DNA from: Varanus komodoensis
Lineage: Eukaryota > Chordata > Lepidosauria > Squamata > Varanidae
Direction: 5' to 3'
DNA length: 64,000 nucleotides
NCBI RefSeq assembly: GCF_004798865.1
Contig: NW_025335268.1
Span: 86,858,934 to 86,922,933, forward strand
Position 1 is the stretch's first letter. Each line of letters begins with the position of its first letter. Shown piece by piece: positions 1 to 11,689 of the stretch. Under the pieces are notes generated by a model, which was not told the origin of the DNA, searched no databases, and saw only the letters and a program-made list of their open reading frames with translations. The position numbers and the translations under genes are program-made.

Positions 1-121
1 CATGTGATTAAAGCTGCCCTTAAATTTGACTGGAATTAGCAGCAGTCAGTTTTGGCTGTATTTACACAACCACTTATAAAGTTGTGGAGTGGAGAGGAAT
101 TGGTCAGTTACCATATGTTTT

Positions 122-186
122 GCTCTATAAGACACACTTTTCCCCCCCTCAAAAGTAAGGGGAAATGTCTGTGCGTCTTATAGAGC
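122..186. repeat. Subterminal hairpin of transposon copy 1
   Basis: GCTCTATAAGACACAC at 122-137 pairs with GTGCGTCTTATAGAGC at 171-186 with one mismatch. The loop holds TTTTCCCC and GGGGAAA blocks that can extend the stem. The same structure occurs in copy 2 near 17128-17193. Confidence 0.8.
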
Positions 187-289
187 GAATGTGTGTGTGC
201 CCGACGCCCGGGATGCTGCTGGCCACCTGCACCACGTGGCACCACCTGGCCGGCACTCGCTTGGTGTGCGCTGCTCCGCCCCCCCCCCC

Positions 290-535
290 TCCGGCGCAGG
301 TGAGAACTGTGCCGCTCAGGGGGAGGTGTGCGGAGGAGGAGGAACCGCGGGCTCTAACCTGCCGGCCGCACGGAGAGACGCACTGCTCACCCCCACCGCC
401 TGGGAAGACCTGCCGCCGCCACCGCGCCGCCCGGAAAACCACCGCCGGCACGCTGCTGGCCCCACGTGGCACCACCTGGCCGGCACGCGCTCGGCGCACC
501 CTGCTCCACCCCCCTCCTCCGGCACAGGTGAGAGC
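290..535 (+). repeat. GC-rich tandem unit inside transposon copy 1
   Basis: The block that starts GCAGGTGAGAACTGTG near 297 recurs as CAGGTGAGAGCTGTT near 525, about 229 bp apart. Sequence before the first repeat resembles the end of the unit, so about 1.4 units are present. The overlapping GC-rich ORFs here on both strands are low-complexity frames, not genes. Confidence 0.7.
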
Positions 536-1265
536 TGTTAATCACAAGTCGGTGTGTGTTTTCAAATGGCAACCCGTCTTTTAATGAAGCCCATGGGGAA
601 GTGATGGGGAATGTGCCTGTGATTATCAGAAAGCTTTCCATGGATCAGTTCTCTGTTAGTTGATCAAACACATTTTTTTTAGGATCAGTGGGTATTTGAA
701 CAGCATTACCTTCGTGTATGAAGTTTATTCTTCAAAGGCTACTTAGTCCGCTGTGTGTCTGATTTACCGTACAGTATCTCATTTTTTGTTAGAAGTTTTT
801 TTCTATTATTTACTAGTAGGGCAGTGTGGACATTACTGGCTTTTTCAGATTTGTTATTGAATTGTCTGCAGCAGCTCTTGTATAACTGGTGTAGTTTGTG
901 GATTCCTTCAATAATTCCACTACTGACTAAGAAAGTGATGTCAGTGATTGTGAGCAACAGAGCTTCATAAATTCTGACTCTAGTGATGATGAATTCTATG
1001 GGTTCAATGAAAACTAGAAGATTACTCGAACTTTAAAGTCTCTCTTTTGTTAATGACAGTGATGATGGTTCTTAATGCCACTGTTGACTGCTGTTCACTT
1101 TACAAGGTTGAAATACGGTATTACTGTATTCTGTTATAGTTTATTAAATAGTTTAGTAAACCATTTGATTCAGAATATTTTTTTCTTGTTTTCCTCCTCT
1201 AAAAACTAGGTGCGTCTTATGGTCAGGTGCGTCTTATAGAGTGAAAAATATGGTATATAGGGCAC

Positions 1266-1619
1266 CTGTGGACTGCAGGTGGCGCAGTGGTTTAAACTGC
1301 TGTGCTGCTGGGCTGGCTGATCGAAAGGTCGCTGGTTTGAATCTGCACAACGGGGTGAGTTCCCGTTGATCCATCCCAGCTCCTGGCAATCTTGCAGTTC
1401 AAAAGCATGCAAATGCAAGTAGATATAAAGGTACCACTTTGGTGGGCAGGTAACAGCGTTCCATGCACTTCGGTGTTTAGTCGTGCCGGCCACATGACCA
1501 CGGAGACTGTCTGCGGACAAACACTGGCTCCCTCGGCTAGGAAACGGAGATGAGCACTGCCCCCTAGAGTCAGGCATGACTGGACTTAATGTCAAGGGAA
1601 AACCTTTACCTTTACCTTT
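1266..1619 (+). mobile_element. Sauria-type SINE, full length
   Basis: tRNA-derived SINE with a box A TGGCGCAGTGG at 1280-1290 and a box B GGTTTGAATC at 1334-1343. Its body continues to a 3' tail CATGACTGGACTTAATG and repeats of CTTTAC, which resembles the end of Bov-B LINEs, the partner that moves these SINEs. It is flanked by a perfect 10-bp duplication TATAGGGCAC at 1256-1265 and 1620-1629. The left duplication starts right after the TA of the neighbouring transposon, so the SINE landed at that transposon's edge. Confidence 0.92.
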
Positions 1620-1787
1620 TATAGGGCACATTAACCTTTCAATAGTGCCTTGCCTTGTTCCAAGGTGCTAAACCTAATGACACAAGGCTAGTTTATATGC
1701 ATTTAGATGCAAGAACTAACAGAGCTCCTAGGCTTTCAAGGTTAAGGCATACATATTCTGGGTAAGAAATTGTCAGTGTCTTATATT

Positions 1788-1788
1788 T

Positions 1789-1823
<35 letters not shown>

Positions 1824-1882
1824 TTAAAACATTTTTATGCTGCCCCATTCGCCGAAGCCTCGGGGCGGCTCACAATAATTAT
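1788..1882 (-). mobile_element. CR1 LINE 3' end fragment
   Basis: An ATTT run is followed by ATGCTGCCCCATTCGCCGAA and CTCGGGGCGGCTCACAA, the reverse complement of the CR1 3' UTR (GTGAGCCGCCCCGAGG and so on, then an A/T-rich short tandem tail). Only the last 95 bases are present. Confidence 0.8.
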
Positions 1883-3328
1883 ATTATATATTATATATTG
1901 GGGTTGGGAGAACAAATGAAATCAGAAGCCTGGGAAGAAATTGGAAAATATGCATCTTGGGAAGTCTGAAAAACAGTTAAAGAAGCAAAATAGTGGAAAT
2001 GAGGAAAGAAAGTCTTGGAATCATGTTTCACCATGGGAATTGTGAGCTTTTCTACATGAATCTGTTGATTAATACATAGCATCTACTTTCGATTTTATCA
2101 TAGAATTGAGATCCAAGCACTACAAGAGAAACATTTCCTGATTTTCAGCTACATAAACTCTGGGTGGCACTGTATAATAGTGGAATAGCACAAATGAATG
2201 GAGAAGGTGTTGCCATTAGAAATAATACTCCATTTTCCTTGCTTCAAAAACATCTCCCAAAGTTGTTTACAAACAGGAATGAAACTTGAGGATTGTGATA
2301 CCCTCTAATGCATCCATAAACAACCATGAGTTTGGAATGACAAATGTACAATAAATGCTAAACTAGAAAATGCTCTGTTAAAGACAGCACTGCTGAATCA
2401 GCTTTAGAAAACATCACGTTTTCTATTGCTCCCTTTATGCTGTATTTTAAAGAGAAGGAAGCAGAATATGTAAATAGCAGGATTACACAAGAAAAGAAAT
2501 GACAAGCAATTGTCGTTTATGCAGCCACTGAAGAGCCAACTCACATATTGGTCAGAAACTGCCTCTAATCCTCCCTCCCTCTTCCTTCAAACTTGTTTAC
2601 AAATATTATCCTGTTTGTATAATATTTCAGGAAAATTGTTGTGAAAGGGAAACCAGAAGTGTCTGACTCACTTCGCAGCTCTTACCAAATTCCTTGATAA
2701 CAATATTGCTACCGGGAGCGTTGCAGTAAATATTTTGACATTTGTTTATTTATAACAATTATGGCCTATTGTGCTAGTCAGTAAGGTGGAAGTGTAATTT
2801 ATGAATTTCATATCGGTGCACATATGTTTCCATTAACAGGAAAACTAAATGAATTCATACAGTAGAATAGCATTTTGGTGTAAAAAGCAAAGTAACTCAT
2901 TTCACAAGACTTTCAAGACCTTTCCAGAGTTGAATTGTTTATTTATACAAAATAATCTAAAATGGGAAATCATGCTGAATCATGCATGGATGATATTTAA
3001 AGAGTACTGGTGCTGAACCTAGTTTATGACTAGGATTAGGCACTATGGATAGATCCTTTAAAGTTCAGACTAAAACCCAGAGTGTTTACATGGCCCAATT
3101 AACACTGGGACCACCAACCTCCCCTTACAGTAAGTTATCCATTAGTAATAAGAGTGATTTGGGGTGGCACATTAGCTCAGTGCTCCCATGCCTGCATGGA
3201 TGTCCTATGATTTCTGGATTTCAAGATACGGGATTTGTATTTTTAGCTCAGGTTCATCTTACTTCAGTCAATATCTTCCTCTTGTCTTTTCCCATCTCTT
3301 GAGAATAATGCAGAAGAGTACCCAATTT

Positions 3329-4006
3329 CTAAGGATATTTCCAGAGATGCAGTGGTTTTAAGTGGCTAATAAACTGTGTTAGCATGTCTGACACCTGCAA
3401 TCCACATGGGATAATCTGATCTGCATACTGACAGATTGGTAGCATTCCTGGCAGACACAGTGGTGTAGCAGTTGATGCACAATCAGCAGTGATGGTAGCA
3501 CAAGACCCCTCTTCTAGGTGGGACTTCTTTAGCAATGATGGATGGACCTTGGAGCTGAAGTTCAGGTTCTCCTTGTGGCCACCCAGAAAGCAATAGGTGA
3601 TGGAGTCAAGCAGCAAGAAGGCCTGGCTTAAGTACCTGGACAGAACAAGAAGAGGTACTCGGTAGTCCAGTTCTTGTTTTGTTCTGGAGAAAGTATCTGC
3701 CATCTGAAACCACCCCCTAAATATGGAGGTATGTGGGAATGCATTAACAGGTAATGTAATCCTCTGCCCCAACCAGCCAGACCAGGCCATCTTCTTGCCT
3801 GAAGAGGAACCTAAACATATTCTTGTGCTAGAGGCAACCATGTGAAAGATCTCACTGCACCATCTGGACAACATTCTTGTCTTAATCATGGCCTCCACAT
3901 CCACAGTTATGCCTGAGGGAGGTTGCTTCACCTTGCTGCATGACAGGACCAGCCATGTTTCTGTATTTAGGAGCTCTCTGGACATGCAAGCTTTCCAGCC
4001 CTGCAT
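3329..4006 (-). other. Unrecognised 225-codon open frame
   Basis: The longest uninterrupted ATG-to-stop frame in the window. The product starts MQGWKACMSRELLNTETW and ends SHLKPLHLWKYP. I recognise no domain, signal peptide, zinc finger or transposase motif. It overlaps no repeat I can name and lies in an intron of the AFF3-like gene on the same strand. Moderate GC makes a chance frame plausible; remains of an unknown retroposed gene or repeat are also possible. It is listed so it can be searched, not as a gene. Confidence 0.2.
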
Positions 4007-6789
4007 CTGATGCAGTTTAGGGTTAGGATAAGGTTAAGGGCACACACACACGAAGAGCAGGATCACTGGGGGAAAAGATGGAGATAAGGCTTCTGTCTCT
4101 ACCTTTTCCTGCTTTAAGACTCACTGCTCTTGCAAATCCTCCTGGGGTTCAGCTGTCAGGGAAGGATGTAAGAGATGCCAGGTGCTTTCAGCAAGAAAAT
4201 TCATATTTTCTCTACTCAGCAACCTGTGGGAGTTGAAAACTGAGAACACAGCTCTAACCCTTTCAGCTACCTTTTTGCTTATTCTTTTCTTCCTAATTTC
4301 TATAGGCTGTCTCCATGAGTCATTTCTGCTCCAAATGAATTCAACAGTAATTTCCAATCAGCCCAAATGGTTGGAGCAGTGCCTTACTTTTACAGTTAGA
4401 AGTCTTTGCTTTCAACTAGATTGGTGACAGTAGTATTTAGTGTCAGGTGGTGTTGGGGCATCCATGGGACTATGTAGGTCCTGTAGGTCATGCGTTGTGC
4501 GCCCATGATCTGTAGGGAAGAAAACATGCTTCCCACATGCTGAAAATAAATTTCTTCTTTTTAATATATCCATATTAACTATTCCACCAATGATTATTTG
4601 TATCCTTCATTCACAAATTTCTAATTTCACTAGAATGACTCTTAACAGATGCAGTGCTACATCTGCAGAATCTGCTCTTCACACATTAATGTGAAGACTG
4701 GAATGGTTCCAAATTTTTTCAGCTCTAAAGAGCAATGGAATTATCCAGGGATTCAAATCCAACTGACATGATGCTGAAAACATGGATGTGGGATGACAAA
4801 AGAATGATGTAATCGCTTGATGGGGATTGTTCTCAAAGGCTGTTAGAATTCAGATTATGGTGATGATATCAGAGTCTGCTTATGATACCAACCAAGGCAG
4901 GGACACAAGTGCCAGACTGCTAGGTCAGAACTGAGTGGTAATAGTATAATGTGTCATTTGTAATACATTCCTTCTCTTCCCACTTCGTTGTTTGGAGGAA
5001 CCATCACCACAAGAAAATGTCTAATGGAAGAAATGCCCTCATCAACAGATGGAGTTACAGCGACTTTGAGCCATAACAAAAGTTGAAAATAATTTGTGTC
5101 TTATGGCTTTTTCATCGCCCCAAGGCAAGGCAATATTCAAGTGTCAAAAACAAACAATAAAACAGAAATATTTTTCTTCATTAACAAACCAGATGGTTTT
5201 TCATGCATGCGTCAGGCATTCACGGTAACCATTTAACAACACTTTTACAGCTTGATCCCTAGACGTGCTGTGCTGGGTTAAAGGCTTGGAATGAAGATGC
5301 CAACATCACTGCAGTGTGCTATGGAATATATTGTTCTGACATCACTGTTATGCTTAAATCGGAGTATTAAATACTTTCTTAAAATTCTCATTTCCTCTAA
5401 GATGATTTACAAAGGGTTGCTAGATTAATAAAGAAGGTTTCAAAGGGTCATGGTCACACAGTGGTTTCCCACTTCTAAGTTGATTTTTCCAAAATGGTTA
5501 TATGCTCAATTTATAAATCATACTCATTTAGGGCTTCTAGATCCAATACTCTTAATATTTGTTTTTCTTCTTTTCTTTTTGTGCCCTGAATTTATATTTC
5601 AGGCATACATATAAAAAAATCTCACTTATCAAATAACAGTGTCATTGAATTAAAAATAGTCTATTGAGTTATCGCAAATTATATTTAAGGACTTGCTGAA
5701 AGAATTATTTTCTGATCAGTTGTTGTGAAGCATTCCTGCTATGACTCTACTGACTCTGTCTTTCAAAAATGATGAAAGCAGTCCAAAGGTATGATTAACT
5801 TCTTAGTCCCTGCAATTTCCTATTGCTCTATTTGCCCTAGATTTTGGAATTGACTTCCTGCCTCACTGCAAGTTGCTCAGCTTGATAAATTGCACAAATT
5901 CATTTTTGATCACAGTTATCTTCTATTTACTACATAGCCAGCGAGGTTAATCATATGCAGAAGCAATTCATATTCTACCCACATACAATCTCTTCCTTCC
6001 CATAGTACTTTGCATATTTTACGCACCATGAGAAACTATGTCTGTCGCCTTACTAAAACAGAGAGAGGTCATTCCTGGATTCCAACAGCCTCCTCTGGTT
6101 CACACACATTAATTCTGGACTGCCTACTCTGGTTTCCCAGAAGACCCATGAAAATAAACAGACCGAAGATAGGAGTGTATACTAATCAAACATTCTTATG
6201 ACTGCACAAAAATAAGAGCCTGCAATAGTAAACAAATAATAATACAGCAATTCTGAGTGCAAGTTGATGCTTTAGAAAGGCAATCCTCCTTTGCCCGTCG
6301 TAGACTGAATGGAATAAAACAGCAGAGGGGCTCTGCTGGTCAATATCCATGCATCAGGCATGGGCACTGGTAGGCTGAAGGGCTGTGCGTGTGCCTCAGG
6401 CTCCTGGCCACGAAGCCCCCCACCCCTGGTTAACATGCACACCTTATGCATGAGTGTTTGGCCAGGAGTAGGCAAAGCTGCACATCACTGGGACAGGAAG
6501 AGACACTTTCCCTTTAATCATGTGGATCCTGCTCATGTGCTATACTGGGGAAGGGTGATATGAACATCCACTTATTTAAAAGTTCCATCCTAGTAACTTG
6601 GCATTTGAGGGTGTGGCTATTAGGAAGCAATGGCATGGAGAAATGGCTGTCTCCTTGCTCCATCCAAATGGCAAGTCCCACTTGTTCTACAACTGAGGAT
6701 TCTACTTGGCGTCACTATTCGTAACCTTTCGGGAAGCCGCATTCCAGTTACTTTGACAGCTTCGCCATTTGTAGTGTATCTCATTTACA

Positions 6790-7206
6790 AAGTGCTTTTT
6801 TTGTAAAGAAAAAAAAAAGGTGCCGGAACTCACGTCTTGGAGTCACACTTTTACACTAAAAAGATTTTCAATTCACCAACTTTTTTTGAAATAAAGAACT
6901 TATTTACCTTTTGCACATAGCCAGTCACTCTACACACACATAAACATAATGGTCGCCGCCGGCAGTAAGCACTCGGCGCACAACCACATGACCAATCCCA
7001 AGCCCAGCAGCATCCCAAGCCGAGCAGTGCCCTCACAATCAGTGTGGACACACAAGAAGCCCGCATGCACTATTTTAATGATTTTTGCCACCGACCTACT
7101 ATGCCCGACGGCAATTCAAAATCACTTGGAAAAATCCATTGGAAAAATCCATCAAAAAAAGGTGCTGGAACACTGTTCCAGTGTGTTCTATGACAAAAAA
7201 GCCCTG
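6790..7206. mobile_element. hAT-type MITE with perfect target duplication
   Basis: A perfect 8-bp duplication CATTTACA flanks the element (6782-6789 and 7207-7214). Left end AAGTGCTTTTTTTGT pairs with the reverse complement of the right end, CAGGGCTTTTTTGT. GGTGCCGGAAC near 6821 and GGTGCTGGAAC near 7161 recur inside. An 8-bp duplication and CAGNG-like ends indicate hAT. There is no transposase; the 99-codon frame inside is incidental. Confidence 0.85.
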
Positions 7207-7499
7207 CATTTACAGCATTTTGAATTTGTGCTGATAAATAACCCTTGAATTCCAGTCATGAAAAAATATTGATTTTAGTTGTTCACCTTTATTATTTTTT
7301 AAAAAATTTAAATCTTAGACCCTGCCTTCCCCAAAGAACTGGAAGCAACTTTTCATCAGGAAAGTGTAATGACCTCAAGCAAAACCAAAATAATGCATTG
7401 CACCATCAATACTACTAAAACACCCATTTAGAAAAGAGTTAAAAGGTTAAACAGAAGTGGAGATAATCAAAGTGAAAAGAACAAACTGATATTGCATAC

Positions 7500-7610
7500 A
7501 TGAAAAAACCCCTGAGTTAGAAGGGTATTCCACAAGGCGGTCGCACCACCAAGAGGTCCATATTCCTTACCATAGCACACTACAGTCCCTTATGCTTGAA
7601 GAATCTGGAG
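7500..7610 (-). mobile_element. Degraded CR1 fragment (C-terminal coding region)
   Basis: GTATTCCACAAGGCGGTCGC and the following CACCAAGAGGTCC resemble, in reverse complement, the CR1 C-terminal coding stretch seen better at 46740 (APHLWNALP). The match is short and the frame is damaged. Confidence 0.35.
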
Positions 7611-8879
7611 TAAAGCCTGAGATGCAGGGATAGGAGAGAAATTCATTCTGTGTATGTTTTGACATGAACAAAGCTAATTCTCACTTCCTGATCTAATATG
7701 CAAACTGAAATGCAGCTTTCATTCCATATGGACATTTTCTCAGTTATGCTATGCAATTGTCTAGCCAAAATGGCATTATTAGGTTGGAGCATGTGCACAA
7801 ACTTTTTAAAAGTGAAAATGACATACAAAGATGCATTCACAGAAAAATCACTTGCAAAACACATATAGGCAAAATTGCATATAAATGACATATATTACAC
7901 AAAATGTGTACAAAATTCACACAATGGTGAAATGTTTGCAAATTCATACAGAAATAATACAAAACAAATGAAACATATAACTTTTTATGGTAAGAAAAAT
8001 GAAAACTTAAATTGACAAATTTGTCCATTCCTACTAAGGTGATATATGGAGCATATGGAAGGAACATATGAAAGAAGGTAATCTTGAAGGTATTCAGACA
8101 GACCCCAGTCAATTTACAGATTTATGAATTGACCCAGAAACAAACAGACAACCCATGCAGACCAAACAAGATACACATAATATCTAAAGACGTTCTTCCA
8201 GTCAGCACTTTGTTCTGTTATATGCAAAGGCTACAATGTCTCAAATGTTTAACTTCCACAAAGAGAGAGAGAGAGAATGAATGAATCAAGGACAGACCAT
8301 ACAAGATACTGAGCAGACCAAAAAGAATGATGTAACTCCAACTCAGACTCCAACTCAGTCACAAGCACAAGGAATAAGTTGATTAACTCAAATGTAAGAC
8401 CGGCCTATGCATTTATAAATGGCATATGCATGCAGCATAGGGAACATGTTATCAAAGCAGAATACTGAAGAAACAAAGTCAAGCCAGACTACAATATTAA
8501 GAGACTCTTTGGCAGAATCTTGATATCTGTACACTGCATATCAAACACACACACTTGTGCACATGCACACACACACAAACACCCAGACAGAACAAGCAAG
8601 CCATACTTTGCACATGTTCACACCCTCACTCCATCCATCCATCCAGTTCTTGGCCACCCAAGTGATAAAGATCTTTGTTTGCATAAGGAAAAATAATACC
8701 TTAAATATCCAAACAAAGTTCATTACCCATTCAAGCTATTAAGATCTGTCATTGGACAAATATCACTGTTACCCTCAAAGCTAGCATGGGGTGGAGTTGG
8801 GAGGGGGGATTCTACTTATCCTACTATTCAAAGGCAGAGGAAGTCAGAATGTAATCTCATCTGATCACACAGGAGATTC

Positions 8880-9500
8880 TGAACCTAGATTGTTTAGGCC
8901 AGGATTTAGAGGTCAAATCCAGTACTTTGAATGGGGGCATAAATTCACTTGATTTATTCCTTTCTCTCAAGTTCTTAGTAATAATTAAAACATGAATTCA
9001 AACAAAGAACTGCCCAGAAGCAAGTCACCCCACTCCAGAATTGGTCTAACTTGCTAATTAGGCTATTACATTCTAGACCACTTAAGATTTCCGAAGTCTC
9101 TTAAAGGTAATCCAAACTTCATTACAATAATTCAAGTATGAAATTACTTGAGTATGTGAGGATGGCCAAGTCACCATGTCCCAACTAGAAAGAGTCCAAT
9201 CAACAAACAAATCAAAATGGTCAAAGACCAAATGGTCCAAGACAATAGGCAATTCACTATTCCCATATCAATGGGGCCACCCACTCTGGCATTCCTGTTT
9301 TAAGTTGATTGCATTTCACCTATTTACTCTATCCTTAGATAATCAAATCCGAGCCACCAAGTATCTGGATCAGACGAAGAAAAACAAAGTCATATTCATC
9401 AGCATAGAGAAGAGACCATGTCCCAAAACCTACTTATGTCCTTGCTTAGCAGTTTTATGCAGATGTTTAGCTTCTCTAAATAGTGGTGATTCTGTTACCT
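8880..9500 (-). mobile_element. Old, diverged CR1 LINE fragment
   Basis: Minus-strand CR1 landmarks survive: CATTACAATAATTCAAGTAT near 9120, GGATGGCCAAGTCACCATG near 9160 and TCATATTCATCAGCATAGAG near 9390, the last matching the region before YADD. No open reverse transcriptase frame is left. Boundaries are approximate. Confidence 0.42.
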
Positions 9501-9626
9501 TTCTATCGCCATAGTTCTAATGCTTACAGAAAACCAAGGGCAGTTGAGCGATTACAAGGGGCTTCTGCATATTCACAGCTGAGATATGCTTGTGGCTTTT
9601 CTTCCTGTTCTAGACTACAAATTTAT

Positions 9627-9680
<54 letters not shown>
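9627..9680 (+). repeat. (GATA)n microsatellite
   Basis: About 13 uninterrupted units of ATAG/GATA. GATA repeats are frequent in squamate genomes. Confidence 0.95.
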
Positions 9681-10438
9681 GATATAGATATATAAATCAT
9701 AAACCTGTGTAACTTTGTCTCCCAGTATCCTCTCCTCTCTGTGACACTGGCTAACACAGGTCAGTCTTTCAGTATGTTGTGCAATAACACACCATTTCTC
9801 TCTATGTTCTTCACCACTACTACCAAAAAGGTGTCAAAACAGAACAGGGCTTGTCAGGAGAGGTGGGATAGTTTTGATGGTTTCAGCCTCAGGCCATAAA
9901 TAAGTGTTATTCACCCATGCACAACATATAACTCATCCTAAGTGGCAGCACACTCTGCTCTAGAGAAGTATTTGACTGAGCTGCCTCACCAAGTCAATTA
10001 CTGCTTATTCTCAGGGCCAAAAGAGCAGAGATGCCTGCCAAGGAGGCATGGGGAAACCTGCGTGGCACAGTATCTCATTTGTGGATAAATATATATCTAG
10101 TCGGAGGTTCCTTGTGGTGCGTGCGTGTGTGTGTTTTAAGGGCTGCTATAAAATGTATGTTCCAACAATATTGTTCCTGTTCTCTAAATATGAAGTAAAA
10201 TCAAGGCTGTGTTAGATGGCTGCCTATACAATTCCAGCAATTCCACCTTAATCAGGAGTTATTTATGGTAAACCTACTTAGTTGCTTACAGCTCCATTCC
10301 TGAATGCCTTATTAAGGAAAATGACTGCACTGCAAATGGATTTCAGTACAAGTTTTATCTAAGTAAAGGCTGAACAAAAGCAGAGTAATTTTTTAAATAC
10401 AAGCACTGCAGTCTGCACAAGTGCAAGGAACAGTAAAG

Positions 10439-10556
10439 AGACAACAACAACAAAAATAAGCCTCAAACCATTTAGTATGCATTGTTTCATGGGTGGGAAG
10501 GGAATCTGGAGAAATTTCCCACTAAATAACAACAACAAGAACAACAACAACAAGCT
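10439..10556 (+). repeat. (AAC)n-rich low-complexity patches
   Basis: Two short runs of AAC units, near 10441-10456 and 10527-10554, separated by ordinary sequence. They create the poly-Leu frame seen on the minus strand, which is not a gene. Confidence 0.7.
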
Positions 10557-11689
10557 GAAAAGTACAAAGGAGAGCATCTTGAAATAAATGGCATACTTAT
10601 TGCTAAGAAATGAGCCCAGATATATCTTAAACAAATGCTAAAGCTCAGAATTTACTGCACCATTCATGCACTTTCATCTCTCTCATTTCATGCCACAACA
10701 AGGGATTTTGTGTATTCCATATGAAATACAGCAAGACTGTGATTTTTTTTCAGCAATAAACCCCACGCATGCATGACAAATCCAAGCATGCAAAATGTTT
10801 AACATCCCAGTTCAGAGATACTTTGGGGACAAAATCCGATTATGAGTTATATGCCACAATAAATAGGGCTCTGCATTTCAAAAAGCAATTTATAGTTCAT
10901 AAAAATGACAAAATGTACCTGTCAGACAGAACCCGGAGTGCAGATCTCTGTGCTGCCTGCTGGAAGGAAGGGCAGAAATGTTTATTTTATACTCTGACTT
11001 TTAAAATATGAGCTCAGTCCACAATGAAAAAAATGTGTCACACATTCTTGTCACATGTCCACATTTTAAAGCATTAACAAGTAGCACTAAGTCCAAGTCA
11101 TATGGATATTTTCCATCTACAACATGTAATAGCACTTTGTTAAGTATGCTATAAAACCAGAGAACTGTTAAAGCATTGCACAGTCCTTTAAATCTGAACA
11201 ATCCTATTTAAAGATTTTTTTAAAACCTTGCTGAAATTAATTCCCTTTCTTCCCACCATCCCCTTTACCATTAGTTCCCTCCCACTCTTCCATAGAAATG
11301 GAAATCATGGATTGGCTCCCCTGGAACCATCTGTGGTTACAGAATTGTTCATTTAGCAAAGTGTGCAAGAATTGCAGCAGGCTTTCTTCAACACTGTTGC
11401 GATTCGTTGCTGGCAAGTTTTGACTCTGCTGCATGCAGATGAAGGATTCAGTGATACTTTACTTCTCAGTTGATGCTTACAAACAACTGGCATATGAAAT
11501 AAAATCACAGCTTTTCAAATTTAATAGGACATTCACATTTGATCAGTAAACTAGCTTCTTATTTGTTTTGGTGACATGAGTCCCATAGAAAGTAGTGACA
11601 TAGATTTTTGTCATTTCAGTAAATAACCAGACATACCAGTAAATAACCAGAATATGATTATCATCTTAGCTAGAACCTCGGCTTTGGCT

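Larger units (their letters stand above)
111..1253 (+). mobile_element. TA-flanked Tc1/mariner-type DNA transposon, copy 1
   Basis: Bounded by TA at 109-110 and 1254-1255. The left end CCATATGTTTTGCTCTATAA matches the reverse complement of the right end, CCATATTTTTCACTCTATAA, giving a terminal inverted repeat of about 27 bp. Near the left end a second inverted copy (122-137 against 171-186) makes a strong hairpin around a C-run and G-run. Bases 190-535 are GC-rich with one unit of a tandem repeat. Near 938-1017 a plus-strand frame reads SDCEQQSFINSDSSDDEFYG and then FNEN-stop, which resembles the acidic tail of a pogo/Tigger-like transposase; most of the transposase is gone. Superfamily is inferred from the TA duplication and ends, not from an intact DDE domain. 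Confidence 0.8.

Noticed and set aside
149-641. Six overlapping frames of 69-139 codons rich in Pro, Arg and Gly
   Set aside because: They are all composition by-products of the GC-rich core of the TA-flanked transposon; the same frames recur in its second copy.
10359-10634. Minus-strand Leu-rich 91-codon frame as a membrane protein
   Set aside because: The Leu run comes from AAC-repeat patches read on the other strand.
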